From NCBI GenBank assembly GCA_964408235.1, contig CAYOYN010000003.1, positions 23,168 to 87,167 on the forward strand: a DNA stretch of 64,000 bases, read 5' to 3'. The DNA is from SICU01 sp964408235. GTDB lineage: Archaea; Nanobdellota; Nanobdellia; Pacearchaeales; GW2011-AR1. Shown here piece after piece: positions 16,884 to 25,763 of the stretch. Within the stretch, counting starts at the first letter, position 1. Each line of letters opens with the position of its first letter. The notes beneath the pieces were generated by a model. The model searched no databases. It had not been told where the DNA came from and worked only from the letters and a program-made list of their open reading frames with translations. The position numbers and the translations under genes were made by a program.

Positions 16884-17281
16884 GAAAAGGTATAGCTAGA
16901 ATAATTGAACTATTAATTGCAATAACTTTGATTTCAGTAATTTTACTTGTAACTTATAAGCAAAATTTGCCTACACAAGAAACTCAAGATTTATCTGAAA
17001 ATGCGCGAGATATCCTTGCAGAAATAAGCACCATGGAAGATTTAAGATCTGAAATAATAACAAATCAAATAAATGTCCAGTCTATGAGCAATACCCTTGT
17101 TTTTATCAATAATAGCTTACCAGATTATATTAATTTTGAATTGAGGGCTTGCGTTATAACTAGTGCATGCGGGCAGGCAAGTTACATTGGAAATGTATAT
17201 TCTGCAGAAAGAATAATAAGCACAAGTAAAAGTGATTTTAGTCCAGTTAAATTGAGACTATTTCTATGGATACAAGAATGA
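16877..17281 (+). CDS. pilin-like protein (RKG-I type), minor pilin
   Basis: A 134-residue protein beginning MVRKGIARIIELLIAITLI: basic leader, Gly, hydrophobic helix with Glu five to six residues after the cut. This is the closest of the seven to classical minor pilins in its helix. Two cysteines (RACVITSACG) may form a disulphide. The stop overlaps the archease start as ATGA. Confidence 0.72.
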   Translation: MVRKGIARIIELLIAITLISVILLVTYKQNLPTQETQDLSENARDILAEISTMEDLRSEIITNQINVQSMSNTLVFINNSLPDYINFELRACVITSACGQASYIGNVYSAERIISTSKSDFSPVKLRLFLWIQE

Positions 17282-17703
17282 AATTTGAGTTTTTAGAACA
17301 TACAGGTGACATCAAATTCAAAGCCTATGGTAAAAATTTAGACGATTTATTTGAAAATTCAGTCCTTGCTATCTCTTCAGTTTTTTCTAGAGGAAAGAAA
17401 ATTAATGATAAGAAAAAAAGAGAAATAAAGATTAGAGGCAAAGATTATGAAAGTCTTCTTTACAAATTCCTTGGAGAAATTATTTACTTATTTGATGCGG
17501 ATAGCTTTATTGTTTCGAAAGCTAAAGTAAAACTAACAGATAAATATGTTAAGGGTGAGGAAAATACACTTACAGCAATATTGTATGGTGATGATACTAA
17601 GAACTACAAAGATTTAGATGCAGTTAAATCTCCGACATATGCTGAAATGTACGTAAAGAAAGAAGGAAAAAATTTTGTTTGCCAGGTTGTTTTGGATGTA
17701 TAA
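17278..17703 (+). CDS. archease (RtcB activator)
   Basis: A 141-residue protein matching the archease family: MKFEFLEHTGDIKFKAYG at the N-terminus, DLFENSVLAI, and the acidic metal-site residues of the family, with the C-terminal ending QVVLDV. Archease lets RtcB turn over many times and use other nucleotides by helping guanylylation. The start at 17278 overlaps the preceding stop (ATGA); ATG 17266 would add four residues. It lies 37 bases before rtcB. Confidence 0.93.
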   Translation: MKFEFLEHTGDIKFKAYGKNLDDLFENSVLAISSVFSRGKKINDKKKREIKIRGKDYESLLYKFLGEIIYLFDADSFIVSKAKVKLTDKYVKGEENTLTAILYGDDTKNYKDLDAVKSPTYAEMYVKKEGKNFVCQVVLDV

Positions 17704-17710
17704 GCAGTTT

Positions 17711-17720
17711 GTTTAAATAA
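17711..17720 (+). promoter_or_regulatory. TATA-like box for rtcB
   Basis: GTTTAAATAA ends 20 bases before ATG 17741, so rtcB can be transcribed apart from archease. Confidence 0.45.
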
Positions 17721-17740
17721 CACAAATTAGGTTACTAGAT

Positions 17741-19165
17741 ATGGAAATGAAAGAAAAAATGAAGAAGGTAGGAGAATACATCTATGAGTTGCCTAAACAG
17801 GACGGAATGCTTGTTCCTGGAAGGATTTTTGCATCTAAAGAAATTTTTGATAAGGTCGAAGAACAATGCGTTATTCAGTTAGCAAATATCGCCAAATTGC
17901 CTGGAATAGTAGGTTATTCGCTTGCAATGTCTGATGTACATGTAGGCTACGGCGCACCTGTTGGTGGTGTTGCAGCTTTTGATATAGAAAAAGGAATTGT
18001 AAGCCCTGGGGTAATTGGATATGACATTAATTGCGGAGTAAGATTAGTTTCTACAAACTTAACAAAGAAAGAATTTATGTTAAAGAGAGATAACCTAATG
18101 AAGGAAATTTACAAAAATGTTCCAAGCGGGGTCGGAACAAAAAGTGAATTTAGGTTGGACAACAAGGAAATTGCTAAAGTAGTATTAGAAGGAGTGGACT
18201 GGGCAATTAGAAGGGGTTATGGTAAGGAAGAAGACAAATTATTCTGTGAAAGTGAAGGTCAAATTCCGAGAGCTAATCCAAAAAAAATAAGTCCTAAGGC
18301 CCTAGGCCGTGGAATGAACCAATTAGGAACTCTGGGGGCAGGAAACCATTTTCTTGAAATTCAAGAAGTAGAAGAAATCTATAACGAAATGGCTGCTAAG
18401 GCTTTGGGCCTAAAAAAAGAACAGATAGTAATCATGATCCACTCAGGGTCTAGAGGAATTGGGCACCAAGTTGCTAGTGATTATATTGAGAAGATGGAGG
18501 AAGAATATGGGTACAAGCATTTACCAGATAGAGAACTAGCATATGCGCCAATTAATTCGCCCCTTGGTCAAGATTATCTAAGTGCTATGAGCGGGGCAGC
18601 TAATTTTGGATTTACTAACAGACAATTAATAATGCATAAATTAAGAGATTCATTTAGAAAGTTCTTTCCTAAATCTGAACTTACGCTAGTTTATGACATA
18701 GCCCACAATATTGCTAAATTTGAAAATTACAGAATAAATGGGAAGAATATGGAGGTTTTGGTCCATAGAAAGGGTGCTACAAGATCTTTTGGTCCTGAAA
18801 GTGAAGAAGTACCTATCAAATATAGGAAAATTGGTACTCCTATATTTATCCCGGGTAGTATGGGGACTAGTTCTTATGTTTTAGTTGGAACCAGAAAAGC
18901 TGAAGAATTAACTTTTGGAAGCACCGCGCATGGAGCTGGGAGATTATTGTCTAGAAGTGCCGCATCTAAACTAATTAGCGCTAGTGATCTGAAAAAAGAA
19001 CTAGAAACTAAAGATATAAACTTGCAATCTGGAAGTTTGAAAGGTGCAGTGGACGAAGCCCCTAGTGCTTACAAAAATGTTGATGAAGTTGTTAGAGTTT
19101 CGCATGAGTTAGGAATAGGGAAAATGGTTGCAAAACTTAAACCTCTTGGCGTTGTAAAGGGATAA
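17741..19165 (+). CDS. rtcB: RNA-splicing ligase RtcB
   Basis: A 474-residue GTP- and Mn-dependent ligase that joins 2',3'-cyclic phosphate and 5'-OH ends, the last step of archaeal tRNA splicing. GYDINCGVR puts Asp at 95 and Cys at 98, the metal ligands at the same numbers as in Pyrococcus RtcB. Further ligands are visible in GAGNHFLE, HSGSRGIGHQ and YDIAHNIA, and the guanylylated His lies in STAHGAGR. No intein. Its substrates probably include the two intron-containing tRNAs of this window. Confidence 0.97.
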   Translation: MEMKEKMKKVGEYIYELPKQDGMLVPGRIFASKEIFDKVEEQCVIQLANIAKLPGIVGYSLAMSDVHVGYGAPVGGVAAFDIEKGIVSPGVIGYDINCGVRLVSTNLTKKEFMLKRDNLMKEIYKNVPSGVGTKSEFRLDNKEIAKVVLEGVDWAIRRGYGKEEDKLFCESEGQIPRANPKKISPKALGRGMNQLGTLGAGNHFLEIQEVEEIYNEMAAKALGLKKEQIVIMIHSGSRGIGHQVASDYIEKMEEEYGYKHLPDRELAYAPINSPLGQDYLSAMSGAANFGFTNRQLIMHKLRDSFRKFFPKSELTLVYDIAHNIAKFENYRINGKNMEVLVHRKGATRSFGPESEEVPIKYRKIGTPIFIPGSMGTSSYVLVGTRKAEELTFGSTAHGAGRLLSRSAASKLISASDLKKELETKDINLQSGSLKGAVDEAPSAYKNVDEVVRVSHELGIGKMVAKLKPLGVVKG

Positions 19166-19180
19166 TTAATTTTGATAATC

Positions 19181-19199
19181 TTTATAAACGTGCGACGTT
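19181..19199 (+). promoter_or_regulatory. TATA box overlapped by a palindrome, surface-protein operon
   Basis: TTTATAAA (19181-19188) lies 21 bases before ATG 19210. It abuts a perfect inverted repeat, AACGT-GCG-ACGTT (19187-19199), which could be an operator blocking initiation. Operator role is inference. Confidence 0.4.
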
Positions 19200-19209
19200 A
19201 TCTCTTGTA

Positions 19210-21495
19210 ATGAAGAGGGGAATGAAATTATTATTTTTTGGATTATTTTCTGTACTTCTTTTTTCTTTTGTAAATGCTCAAATTGCATTTCATAGTCCTG
19301 AAGATATAATATTTAGAATTTCTTCACAAACAAATGCACATGGAGAAGTTTACAATGGTGCTGGAAGTTATGGAACTCCTATTTATTATAGCGATATTTT
19401 TACGTCTACTTATTCTGGATCAGTGCCTGTTGCAAATCTTAGAATATGCACTGGAAGTAATAGAGTTTTAAGATTAAGTGCAGATACTAATGCTCACGCA
19501 CAAGAACCTGGATTTACTGGCACAGCATATCCTGTGGATATTTGTTACGGAGATTTAGTTTGTCAATCTGTAGCTGGAAACAACAATTGTCCTGCAAGCT
19601 ATAATGAAGTTGTTTCATTATCTTCAAATGATAATGCTCACATTGAAACTGCTAGTGCTAACCAATATGCTGGTGCTGGAAATGTCAAGATATGTTGTCA
19701 AATAACTAGTACTCCTCAAATTATTGATGCTAGATGGCTTTACTATGACGGTAGCATAATAAGCAGCCCAAATCTTAATGTATGTAGTGATCATGTGGTA
19801 ATTGCTAGAGTAAGAACTGCAAACATTGCAGATGGACAAATAATAGGTTTCTTATTTTCAGATGATGATTCTTTAGTTCCGGACCCTATTGTTTATCTTG
19901 AGTCCATAGTCGTAAATAATGAAGCTAGAATTGAATTGAATTTATCTGATCCAGGAGTTCAAGCAGTATTACAAAATGAACTAGGTGGAAGTGAAGGACA
20001 AGACCTGGAGCTTTATTTTGAGGCAGGCAATCCTTCAATAAGCCCTACAGTCGTAACTTCTCAACAAATATTCTATCAAAGCGACTCTTCTCTATGTTCA
20101 TTTGAACCTCCTGAAGCTTCAATTGAAGCGCCTAAACATAGAGGAATTTATTTTGTAAATACCCAAGTTAATTTTACATCTGGTTGCTCTAGTCAAATTG
20201 GTCCGGTTCAAACTGAATGGACAATTACTCCTCAAAATGGACAAGCATTTACTAGAACTGAAGCTACTTTTATGCACCAATTTACTTCTGCAGGACAAGT
20301 AAATGTTGAATTGAAGTGTACAGACTCAGAAGGAAGATTTGATATTAACGAGAGCCAAATTCTTGTTGTTGCTAGCCCCTATACATTTGCATACATAAAT
20401 CAACCTTCATTTGAATCAATTACATATACAAGCCCTCCTGGAACTGGGCCTTACTTCCCTAATGAAGTTTCATTTAGTGCATCCGATAGTTTTGCAGTTA
20501 ACACTATCAGCTCAACTGCTCCTTGTAGTATTGAATGTATTGGAGGAAATTGTCCGGTTCAAACTGAAAACTCTCCTACGGCTTGTGGATTAGCAGGAGG
20601 ACCAATAACAATAACTCAGACAACTAACAGTTATAGTTCATTATTATTTAATTGGACATTCTTAGATAATGATTGGACTACTGATTGGGCTTCCTTTGAA
20701 ACTTCAAATGGAATTTATTCAGGAGCAGTACAATATGATGATATGTCTGATACTTTAGATGATAAAAAAATCAGAGTTAACGTTAGACATGTTGCAACTG
20801 GAGCTAATGCCAACTTTGAAAGAGATTTCACGCTTGGAAGATGTTTGAATAATGGAAATACATATTACGCATCTAGAACTGAGAGTTATTCTACTAATCA
20901 AGAAAATAGTGCTTGTAAGGGTGGAGATGGAGTTGCGTTAACCGCGGATGATTGTTGTGCGGTCGGATTACAATGCTTGCCTGATGAGGATGATCCTACA
21001 AACCCTGCAAGATATTATTGTCAAATACCTGCTGGAGGATTAATATTAGAATGTAATGATTTCACTACTCAATCTGCTTGTAATGGAAATACAAACCCTG
21101 CAATCCCTCTTGCATCTTATGGTCAAACACCTAATGCATGTACCACGCTAAGTTGTGTTTGGAGCGCAACATCAAATAGTTGTGGATTAAATGTAACTAC
21201 ATACCAAACCTCCTCTTCCGGACAATGTAGTTCTGGACCTGGCGCAGTGGTTGTAGATTCTTGCTCTTACACAACTACAGTAAGTGAATGCGTTGCTGGA
21301 AGAAAGACTATAACTTATAATACAATAGCTGGAGGAGCTACTTGCAATAGATCTCCTGTAACTGTTCCTTGTGGATCCCTTAGTTTTGAGCTTAGTTTCT
21401 TTGGACTGAGACAGTTCTTAATTTCCATCCTACTGATTGGAGCAATATATCTTGTGCTTAATTTCAGAAAGGAAATAAACGATGCTAAAAAATAA
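19210..21495 (+). CDS. large cysteine-containing surface protein with PKD-like domain
   Basis: A 761-residue protein: signal peptide (residues 1-23, ending FVNA), an extracellular region with many spaced cysteines, a PKD/immunoglobulin-like segment (about 300-390), a Cys-rich part (about 550-725), then a C-terminal membrane helix (about 737-753) and short basic tail. It is probably part of the cell envelope or an adhesin. It overlaps the next surface protein gene by 14 bases. The repeated Thr/Ser/Asn sites suit glycosylation. No enzymatic motif seen. Confidence 0.75.
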   Translation: MKRGMKLLFFGLFSVLLFSFVNAQIAFHSPEDIIFRISSQTNAHGEVYNGAGSYGTPIYYSDIFTSTYSGSVPVANLRICTGSNRVLRLSADTNAHAQEPGFTGTAYPVDICYGDLVCQSVAGNNNCPASYNEVVSLSSNDNAHIETASANQYAGAGNVKICCQITSTPQIIDARWLYYDGSIISSPNLNVCSDHVVIARVRTANIADGQIIGFLFSDDDSLVPDPIVYLESIVVNNEARIELNLSDPGVQAVLQNELGGSEGQDLELYFEAGNPSISPTVVTSQQIFYQSDSSLCSFEPPEASIEAPKHRGIYFVNTQVNFTSGCSSQIGPVQTEWTITPQNGQAFTRTEATFMHQFTSAGQVNVELKCTDSEGRFDINESQILVVASPYTFAYINQPSFESITYTSPPGTGPYFPNEVSFSASDSFAVNTISSTAPCSIECIGGNCPVQTENSPTACGLAGGPITITQTTNSYSSLLFNWTFLDNDWTTDWASFETSNGIYSGAVQYDDMSDTLDDKKIRVNVRHVATGANANFERDFTLGRCLNNGNTYYASRTESYSTNQENSACKGGDGVALTADDCCAVGLQCLPDEDDPTNPARYYCQIPAGGLILECNDFTTQSACNGNTNPAIPLASYGQTPNACTTLSCVWSATSNSCGLNVTTYQTSSSGQCSSGPGAVVVDSCSYTTTVSECVAGRKTITYNTIAGGATCNRSPVTVPCGSLSFELSFFGLRQFLISILLIGAIYLVLNFRKEINDAKK

Positions 21496-24199
21496 TTTGA
21501 AGTATTTTGTTATGCTGTTAATTTTTGTTTTTGGAATCATAGGAGCTTTTGCCAGCGTAAATCATTTGCATAACACTATAGAAACTAATTACACTGACGG
21601 AGAAACAATTAGAGGCAAAATTAATTTAAGGTTTACTAATGAACCATCTGATAATAAATTTACTAGTAATTTCCCTGGAAGTTTAACATTACTTGAATTA
21701 ATAAAAAATCAATCTGGTTTAATTGAAGGGGTAGATTATAATTGCTCAACGAATGATTGTTTGAACGATTATTCTTCAGGCGGCATAACCAATCAATTAC
21801 AATTGGACTCTGGAGAAGTCGGATATTCTGGATTTAAGATAGAAGGCAGCGGAATTGAAGTAACAGATGCTAAAATAAAGATTAGTTCTAATGCACCTAG
21901 TAGCTGTACTCCTAATTTATATGTTGATTTACTTGCTGATGGTTTTGATGTTCTTACAACAACTCAGGGGAGTGGAGAAAGTTGCGGAATAAGACACACT
22001 GGATGTTATGATCAATCAAATACTGCTTTGGCAAATATAGTAACTGGAAAAGAATATTGTCAGAAAATAAGTATACCTTTAGGACCTGCATTTATTGTAG
22101 GTGCTCAAATAAAACAGGGAAGTGGTGAATCTAACCTAACTATGAAGTTGTATGACTTTGACACTACTGATTTACTAGGATCTTGCAAGTTACCTCAAAA
22201 CTCTGTCCAAAACCAAGAGCTTAGCTGTCAAATAAACTATTCAGCTTATGAAATTAAAGATTATTACGTTTGCATATCAACTAGTTTGAATAATGGATAC
22301 CAAATAGGTCAAGAAACTAATTCTCCTACATGTGGAACTGCTCAAGGATTTAACTTTTTGAATAGTGACTTCGATATATTTGCTGAAACTATGAAATATG
22401 CGGCTTCTCCTAGCTTCGTAATTAATCAAACTACTTACAATAAAGCATTTAATCTGAATCTCAAAGAAGTTGTTGATCAATATATACAAAATGTTTATGA
22501 TGGAAATTGTCAAAATGATTGTTTCATACCATTCAAAATATTTGGAGGAAACCAAATAGTTTCATTGAGTGATGCAAGCCTAAGTTACGATAGTTTTGGA
22601 GCTACTTTAAACCCTATAGAAGAATTACATAGCTTGAATTATGACTCTTCTAGAATAACTTCTAATAATTTGAGCCTTGACATTTCTAAAGCTGATTTTG
22701 TTATCCCTATTGCAAGTAATGAAAATAAATTTAAGTTATATTTTGATGGAAGCCAAGTTATTGATAAATCTATAAATATAAAGAAAAGTTTTCTTTTTGA
22801 TATTACTCCTAAGTCTGTCTCTTTTGGACAGAGTGTTAGATTTAACGTTACTTCATCCACTAAAATTCTGAGAACAATATGGAACTTCGGAGATGGCACA
22901 ACTATACAGACAGTTAATGGCACTTCGATTCTTCATGCATTTACAAAAAACAGTACCTCTTTCAACGTTAATGTTACCGCAATAAGTAATACCACTCAGG
23001 CAACTAGACAGTTTACTGTATTTGTTGGAAATCCAAAGGATGTTGCTAACTTAACTTTAATCGAATACAGAAAGAGAATCACAAATATTACAAGTCAAAT
23101 TAATTCTTACCCTTCATGGGCAACACAAGAGATACAAAAAATAGTTGATTTAAATGGCCTAACTTCTGGATTAAACTCTGTAGAACTTGATTTTAGAAAT
23201 GCTTCTAGCGAAATAGATTATCAAAATGTAATGCTTGATTTAATTGAGCTTGATGTGCCTGCTTATGTTTCTTCAACAATTTCAGGAGATAATATACCTT
23301 TGAGCGTGGGATACCAAAACATTAACCCTAACTATATAGAGCAAATAGAAAATAAAGATTTACAAAATCAAGGATTAAGTGAACAGCTAATTGCATGGAT
23401 GAATGATAATTTTAATCCTGAAATTTCTTTTAAGAAAATACAAAAGACTGGAAATGGTGGGACTGAGCCTGTTGGAGCAATATTTACAATAAAGACCAAC
23501 CCTATAAATCAAATCGATACAAAGACGTACCTTATTTTTGGACAAGATATTGAAAACTCCGGAGTTTACAAAACAAATTATAATCCTCTATCAGTTACTT
23601 CAGGAACAGATTATATTTTATTAGATACTTCTAAGAGTGAAACTTTCGAATTTTTTGTTTCTGGAGATATTGATGCTGAAACTCTAGGTGCATACATTGC
23701 TCCAGCACTAGAAGTTTTAGGAGATGTAAAAGCCCCTGAAGGTGAATGTGTAATAGACAATATATGTTCTAGCGGAGAAACTGCAGACTCATGTCCTGAA
23801 GATTGCTCAAAAAAATGGTTTAAGTTTACAATATTTGGATGGATATTATTAGGACTTGGAGCTTTAGTCGCTTACATAATCTTACAGGAATGGTATAAAC
23901 GCAATTATCAAAAGAGTTTGTTCCCTAATTCAAACGATCTTTTCAACTTAGTAAACTTCATCTATAATGCTAGAAGGTCTGGAGTGTCTGACAACCAAAT
24001 AAAGAATAAATTAAAGGAACAGAAGTGGTCTAGCGAAAGAATAAGATTCGCATTTAGAAAAATAGAGGGTAAGAGGGTTGGAATGCTTGAGATCCCTATA
24101 TTTACCCGTAAAGAACATAAGGAAGTAGTTAGAGAAATAGCAAATAGACAGAAAACACCAGTTGACGCAAGATTTATTAAAAGACAATCTTATCCATGA
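21482..24199 (+). CDS. large surface protein with PKD domain and cytoplasmic tail
   Basis: A 905-residue protein: signal peptide (residues 1-25), long beta-rich extracellular part, a PKD domain (about 447-525, with WNFGDG), a Cys-rich stalk (ICSSGETADSCPEDCSKK, about 760-778), one membrane helix (about 781-801) and a ~100-residue basic cytoplasmic domain containing WSSERIRFAFRKIEG. The cytoplasmic domain is unusual for a plain surface-layer protein and could contact the GTPase encoded next. The gene overlaps the GTPase start by four bases (ATGA). Confidence 0.75.
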   Translation: MLKNNLKYFVMLLIFVFGIIGAFASVNHLHNTIETNYTDGETIRGKINLRFTNEPSDNKFTSNFPGSLTLLELIKNQSGLIEGVDYNCSTNDCLNDYSSGGITNQLQLDSGEVGYSGFKIEGSGIEVTDAKIKISSNAPSSCTPNLYVDLLADGFDVLTTTQGSGESCGIRHTGCYDQSNTALANIVTGKEYCQKISIPLGPAFIVGAQIKQGSGESNLTMKLYDFDTTDLLGSCKLPQNSVQNQELSCQINYSAYEIKDYYVCISTSLNNGYQIGQETNSPTCGTAQGFNFLNSDFDIFAETMKYAASPSFVINQTTYNKAFNLNLKEVVDQYIQNVYDGNCQNDCFIPFKIFGGNQIVSLSDASLSYDSFGATLNPIEELHSLNYDSSRITSNNLSLDISKADFVIPIASNENKFKLYFDGSQVIDKSINIKKSFLFDITPKSVSFGQSVRFNVTSSTKILRTIWNFGDGTTIQTVNGTSILHAFTKNSTSFNVNVTAISNTTQATRQFTVFVGNPKDVANLTLIEYRKRITNITSQINSYPSWATQEIQKIVDLNGLTSGLNSVELDFRNASSEIDYQNVMLDLIELDVPAYVSSTISGDNIPLSVGYQNINPNYIEQIENKDLQNQGLSEQLIAWMNDNFNPEISFKKIQKTGNGGTEPVGAIFTIKTNPINQIDTKTYLIFGQDIENSGVYKTNYNPLSVTSGTDYILLDTSKSETFEFFVSGDIDAETLGAYIAPALEVLGDVKAPEGECVIDNICSSGETADSCPEDCSKKWFKFTIFGWILLGLGALVAYIILQEWYKRNYQKSLFPNSNDLFNLVNFIYNARRSGVSDNQIKNKLKEQKWSSERIRFAFRKIEGKRVGMLEIPIFTRKEHKEVVREIANRQKTPVDARFIKRQSYP

Positions 24200-24825
24200 A
24201 CATGTTGAAATTATTAACTAAACTATTTGGGATGTTTAAAAAAAGAGACAACTTGAAGATAGGTTTCTATGGCCCACCTAATGCTGGTAAAACTAGCCTT
24301 GCTAATTTATTATGTAAAGATTGGACAGGAGAGGAACTTGGAAGCGTAAGCGAAGTTCCTCATGAAACTCGTCACGTTCAATTCAAAGAAAAAGTGGAAA
24401 TAGAACATAAGGGAAAGAAAATGGTTTTGAAAATAGTGGACACTCCTGGAATTGCTACAAAAATAGATTATGAGGACTTTTTAGGCTTTGGAATTGCTAA
24501 ACAAGAAGCTAAAAAAAGAGCTAAGGAAGCAACTCAGGGAATAATTGAGGCAATTAAATGGCTGGACGACATGGACGCAGTAGTCATAGTTCTTGATTCA
24601 AGTGAGAACCCTTACTCTCAAGTTAACTTAACAATTATAGGAAACTTGCTCGCTCGTAAGATCCCTGTCTTAGTTGTAGCTAATAAAATAGACTTACGAA
24701 AAGCTAATGTTAAAAAAATAGAAGCTGCTTTCCCTGAATACCCTGTTGTAGGTATATCTGCAAGAAAGGCTACTAATATGAATGAATTTTATGATGCTCT
24801 CTTCAAGCTTACTAAGAAAGCTTGA
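24196..24825 (+). CDS. arvA: Era/Ras-like small GTPase, ArvA (OapA) family
   Basis: A 209-residue GTPase. G1 is GPPNAGKTS (residues 26-34), G3 DTPG in KIVDTPGIAT, G4 NKID, G5 SARK. Between them lie the archaeal signature VPHETRHVQFKEK and a helical insertion. The gene set GTPase, DUF2073, DUF2072 zinc-ribbon is conserved in archaea. In Haloferax these were first named OapABC and then ArvABC after being linked to extracellular vesicle formation (recalled from literature). Here the GTPase gene overlaps a surface-protein gene upstream. Confidence 0.85.
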   Translation: MNMLKLLTKLFGMFKKRDNLKIGFYGPPNAGKTSLANLLCKDWTGEELGSVSEVPHETRHVQFKEKVEIEHKGKKMVLKIVDTPGIATKIDYEDFLGFGIAKQEAKKRAKEATQGIIEAIKWLDDMDAVVIVLDSSENPYSQVNLTIIGNLLARKIPVLVVANKIDLRKANVKKIEAAFPEYPVVGISARKATNMNEFYDALFKLTKKA

Positions 24826-24830
24826 GGCAG

Positions 24831-24840
24831 ATTTAAATAA
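24831..24840 (+). promoter_or_regulatory. TATA-like box for arvB
   Basis: ATTTAAATAA ends 18 bases before ATG 24859 (21 before the second ATG at 24862). Confidence 0.4.
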
Positions 24841-24858
24841 AAAGCAAACTAAAAAACA

Positions 24859-25248
24859 ATGATGAAAAAAAATTCGAAGTTGAAGGGGTTGAGCATACAT
24901 ATTATGCCTTACTCCGAAATACGCGAACTTACAATAACAGAGAGAGTGAAAAAGATATTAAATTTAATCCTGGGAAATAGAGTGGTGATCTTACAGGGTA
25001 GACTTAGACCTGAGGAGGAAATAAGGCTAATAGAGGATACAATGGCGATGGTGGACCATATTAAAACCTTCAAGGGAATTGAATTGGCAGTAGTAGACGC
25101 CAATCGCGATGAAGGATTTTTCTTAAGAATGAAAAGAGGGATAGCTAGAGGTTTAACTGGCGAAAGTAATTCTTTAACGGTAATAGGACCTGCTTCGGTA
25201 GTTAAAGAAATAAAGAGAGATCCTTCAAAAATAGAAGTTTTCTTTTAA
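24859..25248 (+). CDS. arvB: DUF2073 protein, ArvB (OapB) family
   Basis: A 129-residue soluble protein. LSIHIMPYSEIRELT, VVILQGRLRPEEE and FKGIELAVVDAN match DUF2073 (PF09846), a family found next to the Era-like GTPase in many archaea. Its biochemical role is not known; in the vesicle model it is a partner of the GTPase. A TATA-like box precedes it, and the start could be either of two adjacent ATGs. Confidence 0.85.
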   Translation: MMKKNSKLKGLSIHIMPYSEIRELTITERVKKILNLILGNRVVILQGRLRPEEEIRLIEDTMAMVDHIKTFKGIELAVVDANRDEGFFLRMKRGIARGLTGESNSLTVIGPASVVKEIKRDPSKIEVFF

Positions 25249-25290
25249 AAAAGCTTAAAGTGTTCTATCAGAATACACTTTGACATAACA

Positions 25291-25300
25291 CTATATTTAT
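25291..25300 (+). promoter_or_regulatory. TATA-like box for arvC
   Basis: CTATATTTAT ends 24 bases before ATG 25325. Confidence 0.4.
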
Positions 25301-25324
25301 TAATCTTAGAATTTAGGAAGTTTT

Positions 25325-25732
25325 ATGCCACACCAATGTATTCACTGCTCTGAAACCTACCCTGATGGATCAAGGGAAGTACTAGAAGGTTGTTCTAAAT
25401 GTAATAGCAAATTTTTCTTTTATCTAAATATGGAAAGGTACAAAAAAATAATATCTTCTAAAGAGCAAAAGAATGAACAACCAATTGATGATATATTAAC
25501 CGAATTAACATCTGAAGACAAGAAGCACATGGAAGAAGATGTGCGTGAAATCATGGGCATTGAAGAAATTGATGCCCCTGTAATCTTGGACTTAGAGACT
25601 GTTAAAGTGACTTCTCCAGGAAAATACTTACTAGATATCCCTAACTTGTTTAGCAAGGAAAGGCCACTAGTCTATAAACTTGAAGACGGTAAATATGTTA
25701 TAGATTTGGCCTCGTCTATTCGTAAGAAGTAA
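25325..25732 (+). CDS. arvC: zinc-ribbon protein, ArvC (OapC, DUF2072) family
   Basis: A 135-residue protein with an N-terminal zinc ribbon built from CIHC and CSKC (residues ~4-27, within MPHQCIHCSETYPDGS and EGCSKCNSKFFFY), an acidic linker, and a C-terminal domain VTSPGKYLLDIPNLF. This order matches the DUF2072/OapC family. As third member of the set it supports the ArvABC reading. The zinc ribbon may bind nucleic acid or protein; which is not known. Confidence 0.85.
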   Translation: MPHQCIHCSETYPDGSREVLEGCSKCNSKFFFYLNMERYKKIISSKEQKNEQPIDDILTELTSEDKKHMEEDVREIMGIEEIDAPVILDLETVKVTSPGKYLLDIPNLFSKERPLVYKLEDGKYVIDLASSIRKK

Positions 25733-25733
25733 G

Positions 25734-25742
25734 GTTTTAAAG
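25734..25742 (+). promoter_or_regulatory. TATA-like box for cca
   Basis: GTTTTAAAG ends 21 bases before ATG 25764. Confidence 0.4.
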
Positions 25743-25763
25743 GAATTGAGCCTTTAGTAAGAC

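Noticed and set aside
8808..17281. An archaellum (motility) operon
   Set aside because: ATPase and platform fit, but there are no FlaH, FlaF, FlaG or FlaX-type genes, and the platform is split, so a non-motility type IV pilus is more likely.
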